From: an uncultured Bacteroidales bacterium
Lineage (GTDB): Bacteria; Bacteroidota; Bacteroidia; Bacteroidales; Porphyromonadaceae
DNA: 11,221 nt
NCBI GenBank assembly: GCA_902489445.1
Contig: CABTZX010000045.1
Location: forward strand, 1-11,221
Direction: 5' to 3'
Part shown: positions 6,433 through 11,221 of the stretch, in pieces
Position numbering within the stretch: the first letter of the stretch is position 1
Layout: each line of letters begins with the position of its first letter
Program-made: the position numbers and the translations under genes
The notes under the pieces: model-generated
What the model was told of the DNA's origin: nothing
Database searches by the model: none
Seen by the model: only the letters and a program-made list of their open reading frames with translations

Positions 6433-7464
6433 ATGAAAGTGCTTGTACAAGAAATTGCTTCGTTGGTAGGTGCTTCCGTAATCGGGGAGGCTTCGCGCGT
6501 AATTGATTCATTCGCCGGCATTGAAGATGCTTCGGAGGGTGCGCTTTCGTTCCTCTCGAATGAACAATACGTACCTTTTTTGGATACTACCGCAGCATCC
6601 GCTGTATTGATTAGTCGTTCGCTTGTTCCAAATCACTCCGTTTCGCCCACACTAATCGTAGTAGAGGACGCCTACGCCTCATTGGCACTACTAATGCAGC
6701 ATGTAGCAAAAACAACTCAAGAACATCCAACCGGTGTTTCGGATAAAGCGAGTATTGATCCTTCCGTAAACATACCTGAGCATGCCTATATAGGCCCTTA
6801 CGCAGTCATCGAAAAGGATGTGCAGCTGGGCGAGGGTTGTTCCATTTATCCCTTCTGCTATGTGGGAAAAGATTGTTCTATAGGAGAAAACGCCACACTT
6901 TATCCACACGTGATCCTATATCAGGGGACGTTTGTTGGTGCGCGAAGCACCATTCACGCCGGTTCCGTACTGGGCGCAGACGGATTTGGCTTTGCCCCTG
7001 TAAACGGTCATTATGAAAAGATTCCCCAAATGGGGCGCGTGGCTATAGCCGAAGATGTAGAAATCGGTGCCAACAGTTGTATTGACCGAGCTACAATGGG
7101 AGAAACCTCTATCGAACGAGGAACCAAAATAGATAACCTTATTCAGGTGGGACATAATTGTCGTATCGGTAGTGATACGGTAATGGCAGCTCAAGTGGGC
7201 CTCGCCGGCTCAACGATTATTGGCAATCATTGCAGAATCGGTGGCCAATGCGGCTTTGCCGGACATATATCCGTTGGAGACAATACCGAGATAGGAGCAC
7301 AAAGTGGTGTTTTGGGGAATATATCTCCCGGAGCACGTCTGTTGGGCTCGCCAGCCATGAACGTAGGTGATGCTCTTCGCGCTTACGTTCTTGTGCGTAA
7401 ATTACCCGAACTGAAACGTCGAATCGAGGAGCTTGAGAAAACTATTAATGAGCTAAAGAAATGA
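6433..7464 (+). CDS. lpxD: UDP-3-O-(3-hydroxyacyl)glucosamine N-acyltransferase
   Basis: LpxD adds the second (N-linked) 3-hydroxyacyl chain from acyl-ACP to UDP-3-O-acylglucosamine, the third step of lipid A synthesis, on the cytoplasmic side. The 343 residues show the usual order: an N-terminal uridine-binding domain (about 1-100, with GALSFLSNEQY), a left-handed beta-helix of hexapeptide repeats (about 105-300), and a C-terminal helix ending ELKRRIEELEKTINELKK that could coil in the trimer. GADGFGFAP (181-189) and KIPQMGRV are conserved. H241 in VGHNCRIG aligns with the catalytic histidine H239 of E. coli. The gene abuts pyrF and overlaps lpxC/fabZ by 4 bases. Confidence 0.95.
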   Translation: MKVLVQEIASLVGASVIGEASRVIDSFAGIEDASEGALSFLSNEQYVPFLDTTAASAVLISRSLVPNHSVSPTLIVVEDAYASLALLMQHVAKTTQEHPTGVSDKASIDPSVNIPEHAYIGPYAVIEKDVQLGEGCSIYPFCYVGKDCSIGENATLYPHVILYQGTFVGARSTIHAGSVLGADGFGFAPVNGHYEKIPQMGRVAIAEDVEIGANSCIDRATMGETSIERGTKIDNLIQVGHNCRIGSDTVMAAQVGLAGSTIIGNHCRIGGQCGFAGHISVGDNTEIGAQSGVLGNISPGARLLGSPAMNVGDALRAYVLVRKLPELKRRIEELEKTINELKK

Positions 7465-8840
7465 TGAAAATGCAACGAACCTTGTGCAACGAGATTACCT
7501 TTAAGGGTAAAGGATTACACTCCGGGCAAGATGCAACGTTGGTGCTGCACCCGGCTCCCGAAGACAGCGGTTATAAGATTTGCCGCACCGACCTCCCCGG
7601 AAAGCCCGTCATTGATGCCGTTGCTGACTTAGTAGCGACTACGGAGAGGAGTACACTGCTCAAAAAAGGAGATGTAAGCATTAGTACCATTGAGCACGCG
7701 CTATCCGCTCTATATGCCTTGGGTATCGATAATTGCCTTATGGAAGTGGATTGTGCCGAATTCCCGATCTTGGATGGTAGTGCCGCCCCCTACATAAAAG
7801 CTATTGCAGAAGTGGGTATAATGGAACAAAAGGCGGAAAGGGAATACTATGTTATCAAACATCCCATAGAGGTTACCGATGAACAAACCGGTGCTCGAAT
7901 TTTGGCCCTCCCTGACGATAACTTTGCCATTGAAGCCCACCTTTCCTACGATACCCCTCTGCTGAACTACCAGTTCGCTTCCTGGACTAATTCGGATGAC
8001 TACAGCACAGAGATTGCTCCCGCTCGTTCTTTCGTGTTTGTGCGTGAAATTATCAAACTCTATAACGCCGGCTTAATCCGTGGTGGGGCTATCTCCAATG
8101 CTCTGATTATTGCTGATTCGCCTCTTAATGACGAGGAACGTGCCTTCTTCTCCGAGCATTATCCTCAGTTTGAACTACCCTCACAAATTGGGGCACTCAA
8201 TCCCAATAGTAGTTTGGGTAACGAGCCGGCACGGCATAAGATATTAGACATTATAGGAGATCTTGCCCTTTGTGGCAGATTTATCAAAGGGCATATTATC
8301 GCATTCCGTCCGGGACATGGGATTAACAACAAGATATCCCGTCTCTTCCGGAAGGAAATCAAACAATTTGAAAGCCAGCCTCCTGTTTACGATCCCGATG
8401 CAGTACCCGTTATGGATATTAACCGCATCAAGGAACTTCTTCCTCATCGCTTTCCATTCCTAATGGTGGATAAAATCATCTCCATAGGACACAGAAGCAT
8501 TGTGGGCGTAAAGAATGTATCGGGAAATGAACCTTTCTTCCAAGGCCATTTCCCAACAGAACCGGTTATGCCGGGCGTACTCATTGTGGAAGCAATGGCA
8601 CAAACCGGTGGACTTTTAGTACTCAATGCCATGGAGGATGGTGACAAATGTTCCACTTACTTCCTTAAGATTGATAACGTCAAGTTCCGCCATAAAGTGG
8701 TTCCCGGTGATACCTTGATCTTTAAACTGAAAATGATGACCGAAATCCGCCGAGGAATAGCGAACATGCGCGGATTGGCTTTTGTGGGCAACCGATTGGT
8801 CTGCGAAGCTGAGTTTATGGCACAGATAACTAAAAACTGA
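7461..8840 (+). CDS. lpxC/fabZ: Bifunctional LpxC deacetylase / FabZ dehydratase fusion
   Basis: One 459-residue chain carries two enzymes, a fusion typical of Bacteroidetes. Residues about 4-305 are LpxC, the zinc deacetylase that commits UDP-3-O-acyl-N-acetylglucosamine to lipid A: zinc ligands H79 (STIEHAL), H259 and D263 (ARHKILDIIGD), catalytic base E78 and general acid H286 (RPGHG). Residues about 315-459 are FabZ, the (3R)-hydroxyacyl-ACP dehydratase of fatty acid elongation: LLPHRFPFLMVD (327-338) and active-site H363 and E377 in GHFPTEPVMPGVLIVEAMAQ. Both active sites look intact. ATG 7461 overlaps the lpxD stop; the second Met (7464) or the one at 7470 are alternative starts. Fusion may balance hydroxyacyl-ACP use between the two pathways (inference). 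lpxA, often next in this order in Bacteroidetes, is not present downstream. Confidence 0.96.
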   Translation: MMKMQRTLCNEITFKGKGLHSGQDATLVLHPAPEDSGYKICRTDLPGKPVIDAVADLVATTERSTLLKKGDVSISTIEHALSALYALGIDNCLMEVDCAEFPILDGSAAPYIKAIAEVGIMEQKAEREYYVIKHPIEVTDEQTGARILALPDDNFAIEAHLSYDTPLLNYQFASWTNSDDYSTEIAPARSFVFVREIIKLYNAGLIRGGAISNALIIADSPLNDEERAFFSEHYPQFELPSQIGALNPNSSLGNEPARHKILDIIGDLALCGRFIKGHIIAFRPGHGINNKISRLFRKEIKQFESQPPVYDPDAVPVMDINRIKELLPHRFPFLMVDKIISIGHRSIVGVKNVSGNEPFFQGHFPTEPVMPGVLIVEAMAQTGGLLVLNAMEDGDKCSTYFLKIDNVKFRHKVVPGDTLIFKLKMMTEIRRGIANMRGLAFVGNRLVCEAEFMAQITKN

Positions 8841-8921
8841 GGTCTGAAATAACAGCGATGCGTTGGAGTAAAGTTCTTCCGTTCGCTCGGCAGCATATTA
8901 GATAATTTATGAGATAGCAAC
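8841..8921. other. Short intergenic gap before the lipoprotein gene
   Basis: 81 bases with no hairpin terminator that I can see and no exact TAnnTTTG box; TAATTTATG near 8902 is only a partial match. The lipoprotein gene may therefore be read through from the operon or use an unrecognised promoter. Confidence 0.4.
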
Positions 8922-10943
8922 ATGATGAAAAGGATTCAAAATTCTACGATTGTCGGCTTCTTGTCGATATTTAGTGCACTCTTTTTAATACCCTCTTGCA
9001 ACAAGAATAAGGCTCCAAAGAGTACTGATAATGCGGAAGTGGTTGTGTTTCGCAGCAATCTCCCCGGTGAGTACGTAGCTCCGCGTCAAACGCGTATGGA
9101 TAATGGTGCGTGGCAGACTGATGATGCTATTGGCGTATTTATGACTAAGAGTGGCGAAACAGCACCCTACGGCAAGGCAAACGCTCGTTATGCAACTAAG
9201 TCCGCCAATGCTTCCGAGGCAGCTTTTACCCCTTTTTCAACCGATGATGCCTTGCATTTCCCCTATACAGGAAATGCAGACTTCTATGCCTATTACCCTT
9301 ACACAGCCATTTCTGAAGGAACAAGTATCCTGAAACTCAACATAAGCAACCAGAGCGAACCGAAAGATATCGATCTGCTCTATAATTCCGCACAGAATGT
9401 TGCCAAGCAGCGTTCCGTAATGCTTTCGTTCCGTTACGTACTTCCCCAGTTGGTCTTCCAATTTAAGGACGAAGAAGGAACGGAAATCGCTTCTTCCGCC
9501 ATTAGCGAGCTTACGTTGCACGGCGTTCAGCAAACTGCCGACTTTGACCTCTTTTCTAATGACCTTACCCCTACAGGTGCTACAGCTGACCTTCTCGCTA
9601 ATAGCAAAACGCTTAGTGCAATCATCTTTCCCGGTATGGTGAAGCCGCTCACAGTGAGTTTCCTCTACAACGGTAAGAAGTATCAATGGAACATTTCTGA
9701 TGAAGGAAAGAACTTTCAACGTGCAAAGCGCTATACATTCTCGGTTATGGTGCTCAAGGACAAGGTTGTTTACTCCGAAACGGTTAATGCTACAATTACT
9801 GATCGCGAGCCGGGAGACCATACGGAGGGAAATCCTTTGGAACCGCTGGACGAAACCCCCTCTAATGCTCCTATTACGCTTTACGAGCAGGGCAGCACCT
9901 CTCCACTTACCAACGGAAGTACAATCTCCCTTTCCTCCGGTGATGTTGAGAAAATCTTTGAGGTTTCTACCCGTGGATCGGCCGCATGGACGGCTACGGT
10001 TGATGTAGCTTCACAATCTTGGCTTAAGGCGCAGACCAGTGCTTCTACACTAAGTTTGAAGGCAGTCGCTAATACGCAAGCTACTCAGCGTGAGGCTACG
10101 CTCACGATCCGTCTCGCCTCCACAACGCAAATGCGTTCGGCTGATGAATTAACTTTGCACATTGTTCAGTCCGGTACCTCCGCGCAAACAAGCATTTCCA
10201 CCACACCGAATACCTTAAATCCCTTTCCTGCTACCGGTGGCACACAGCAGCTCTCGGTAGCCATCGTCCCTCAAGGTACAGATTGGCAATATACTCTTTC
10301 CGGAGAGGGATTCAACGCATCTAAAGGTAATAACGGAACTACGCTTTCCGTAACTGCACAAGCCAATACCGGTGCGGCGCGAAGTGGCAAGTTGATACTC
10401 TCGTCCGGTTCTGTTCAGAAGGAGCTTTTACTGAGCCAGAATGCTGCCAATAATAATATCACTTATGGGACAGATCTGATGATTACGGGCTATCTTCACG
10501 GTCAAGGATGTTATCTTGAGCTTTACAATCCAACCGATCACCAGATTGATCTTAAGGATTATAATGTGGTCATCTCTGTTCCTGGAACAAAAGAGAAAAA
10601 TACGATCTATCTTTCCAACTCTGGCTTCGTGCTTGCTCCACAAGAATACCTGCTTTTGCATAAAGATGGCTCTTTGGCGGCAAACTATCCGGGTAAAAAG
10701 TACCAGGTTACTAATATGTACTTTGATGGGAAACGGGCGATAAGTCTCCTACGCAAGAATACCGATATTGATCAACTTGGTAAGTCCTCATCAAAAAGTT
10801 TTACAGAAACAAACCTCAAGAACAAAAAGCTGGTTCGCAAAAAGGGAATTGTTAATCCCAATAAGACGTTTATCCCGGACGAGTGGGACAAAATACCCTC
10901 ATTGCAAAATCTTGAAGGTTTTTATATGCCAAACCGCCAGTAG
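8922..10943 (+). CDS. Fimbrillin (Mfa)-like lipoprotein with two BACON domains and a lamin-tail domain
   Basis: A predicted exported lipoprotein of 673 residues, function not established. MMKR is followed by a hydrophobic run and the lipobox LIPSC, with C26 as the lipidated cysteine. Residues about 38-290 resemble the Mfa-like/fimbrillin family: WQTDDAIGVFM (64-74), then FYAYYPY (121-127), FRYVLPQLVFQF, and FSVMV before a linker. Two BACON-like beta-sandwich repeats follow, about 318-418 (AAWTATVDVASQSWLKA, ending LTLHIVQSG) and about 424-508 (ending KELLLSQNA); such domains are thought to bind glycans or mucin. Residues about 513-620 look like a lamin-tail domain (YLELYNPTDHQIDLKDYNV, LAPQEYLLLH), with the usual tail KLVRKKGIV...DEWDKIP to the C-terminus. 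Composition is rich in Ser, Thr and Ala. A surface or adhesion role is inference; it could instead be a minor fimbrial subunit. No nuclease or protease domain is seen. Confidence 0.82.
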   Translation: MMKRIQNSTIVGFLSIFSALFLIPSCNKNKAPKSTDNAEVVVFRSNLPGEYVAPRQTRMDNGAWQTDDAIGVFMTKSGETAPYGKANARYATKSANASEAAFTPFSTDDALHFPYTGNADFYAYYPYTAISEGTSILKLNISNQSEPKDIDLLYNSAQNVAKQRSVMLSFRYVLPQLVFQFKDEEGTEIASSAISELTLHGVQQTADFDLFSNDLTPTGATADLLANSKTLSAIIFPGMVKPLTVSFLYNGKKYQWNISDEGKNFQRAKRYTFSVMVLKDKVVYSETVNATITDREPGDHTEGNPLEPLDETPSNAPITLYEQGSTSPLTNGSTISLSSGDVEKIFEVSTRGSAAWTATVDVASQSWLKAQTSASTLSLKAVANTQATQREATLTIRLASTTQMRSADELTLHIVQSGTSAQTSISTTPNTLNPFPATGGTQQLSVAIVPQGTDWQYTLSGEGFNASKGNNGTTLSVTAQANTGAARSGKLILSSGSVQKELLLSQNAANNNITYGTDLMITGYLHGQGCYLELYNPTDHQIDLKDYNVVISVPGTKEKNTIYLSNSGFVLAPQEYLLLHKDGSLAANYPGKKYQVTNMYFDGKRAISLLRKNTDIDQLGKSSSKSFTETNLKNKKLVRKKGIVNPNKTFIPDEWDKIPSLQNLEGFYMPNRQ

Positions 10944-11000
10944 CGTCGCAGGAATTATCCGTATCTGAACGGACGATAGTCGATAACGAAGCACATACAC

Positions 11001-11034
11001 CAATGGGGTGAGCGCGATGGCGCTTGCCCCATTG
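11001..11034 (+). terminator. Long hairpin, probable terminator of the lipoprotein gene
   Basis: CAATGGGG (11001-11008) pairs with CCCCATTG (11027-11034); inside, a U-G and a G-U pair lead to AGCGC/GCGCT around a GATG loop, giving a 15-bp stem with only two wobbles. It lies about 58 bases after the stop codon. The downstream run (TTCGTA) is a poor T-tract, so termination may be inefficient or the hairpin may protect the 3' end of the mRNA. Confidence 0.65.
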
Positions 11035-11145
11035 TTCGTACATACCCTCTCTAAGGCGGAAGAAAACACTGCATTGACCGAAGAAAAAGAATGAGCGGTA
11101 ACGGAACCTTTATACGTAGGAAACTGAGCGCTTGTACGAAAGGAT

Positions 11146-11166
11146 CGGGGCGGAGGATAGGAGGTA
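11146..11166 (+). repeat. Dispersed inverted repeat, right copy
   Basis: Matches the reverse complement of 137-157 at 20 of 21 bases, almost 11 kb away and in opposite orientation. GGTAACGGA overlaps its right end. Being GC-rich and located between genes at both sites, it resembles an interspersed intergenic repeat. Confidence 0.55.
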
Positions 11167-11195
11167 ACGGATCGTTTGTATGGTGCGGTCGGAGA

Positions 11196-11211
11196 AAAGT
11201 CTATAGACTTT
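11196..11211. repeat. Perfect 16-bp palindrome
   Basis: AAAGTCTATAGACTTT equals its own reverse complement. It lies 30 bases from the right repeat copy and may be part of the same element, a binding site for a dimeric regulator, or a promoter-region operator for a gene beyond the window edge. Confidence 0.45.
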
Positions 11212-11221
11212 CGGAAAATAC

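Larger units (their letters stand above)
10944..11221. other. Downstream non-coding end of the window
   Basis: No gene is supported here. The stretch holds a long hairpin (11001-11034), the right copy of the dispersed repeat (11146-11166), two copies of GGTAACGGA (11097-11105, 11163-11171) and a 16-bp palindrome (11196-11211). Confidence 0.5.

Noticed and set aside
1..11221. CRISPR array, tRNA or rRNA genes, transposase or phage genes
   Set aside because: No regularly spaced repeats, no tRNA-like cloverleaf in the intergenic stretches, and every long reading frame is accounted for by a recognised family.

Overview
All eight genes in this window lie on the + strand, and the window looks like a Bacteroidales chromosome, most likely Porphyromonas or a close relative. 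The signs are an LpxC-FabZ fusion (a Bacteroidetes hallmark), the long Bacteroidetes form of PurM, a fimbrillin (Mfa)-like lipoprotein with BACON domains, promoter boxes fitting the Bacteroidetes -7 consensus TAnnTTTG, and weak or absent Shine-Dalgarno sites. Genus is inference; no rRNA gene is present to confirm it.

Layout. Positions 1-350 hold no convincing gene, only a small hairpin and one arm of a dispersed inverted repeat. Positions 351-2023 form a self-contained unit: promoter, roughly 150-nt leader, a PLP enzyme best read as tyrosine phenol-lyase rather than tryptophanase, and a strong hairpin terminator. A 411-bp stretch before the next gene (1925-2335) holds that terminator, a perfect 17-bp palindrome and a -7 box. 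Positions 2336-8840 are a tightly packed run: secreted GH73 glucosaminidase with two LysM domains, purM, prfA, pyrF, lpxD and lpxC/fabZ. Gaps are 20 bases or less, two junctions overlap by 4 bases and one has no gap, so this is probably one operon. It joins peptidoglycan turnover, purine and pyrimidine synthesis, translation termination, lipid A synthesis and fatty acid elongation. After an 81-bp gap, 8922-10943 encodes a lipoprotein with a fimbrillin-like domain, two BACON domains and a C-terminal lamin-tail domain, followed by a long hairpin. The last bases carry a second, inverted copy of the 21-bp repeat seen near the start and a 16-bp palindrome.

How the genes work together. Tyrosine phenol-lyase would let this presumed amino-acid fermenter take pyruvate and ammonia from tyrosine and release phenol. 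The operon supplies housekeeping envelope and nucleotide functions. LpxD and LpxC act in the early Raetz pathway, and fused FabZ makes the acyl chains that pathway uses. The lipoprotein is probably surface or adhesion related. I see no CRISPR array, transposase, phage gene, RNA gene or obvious new multi-gene system. The items most worth checking are the tyrosine phenol-lyase, the domain architecture of the last protein, the absence of lpxA after lpxC/fabZ, and the unexplained palindromes and repeats.
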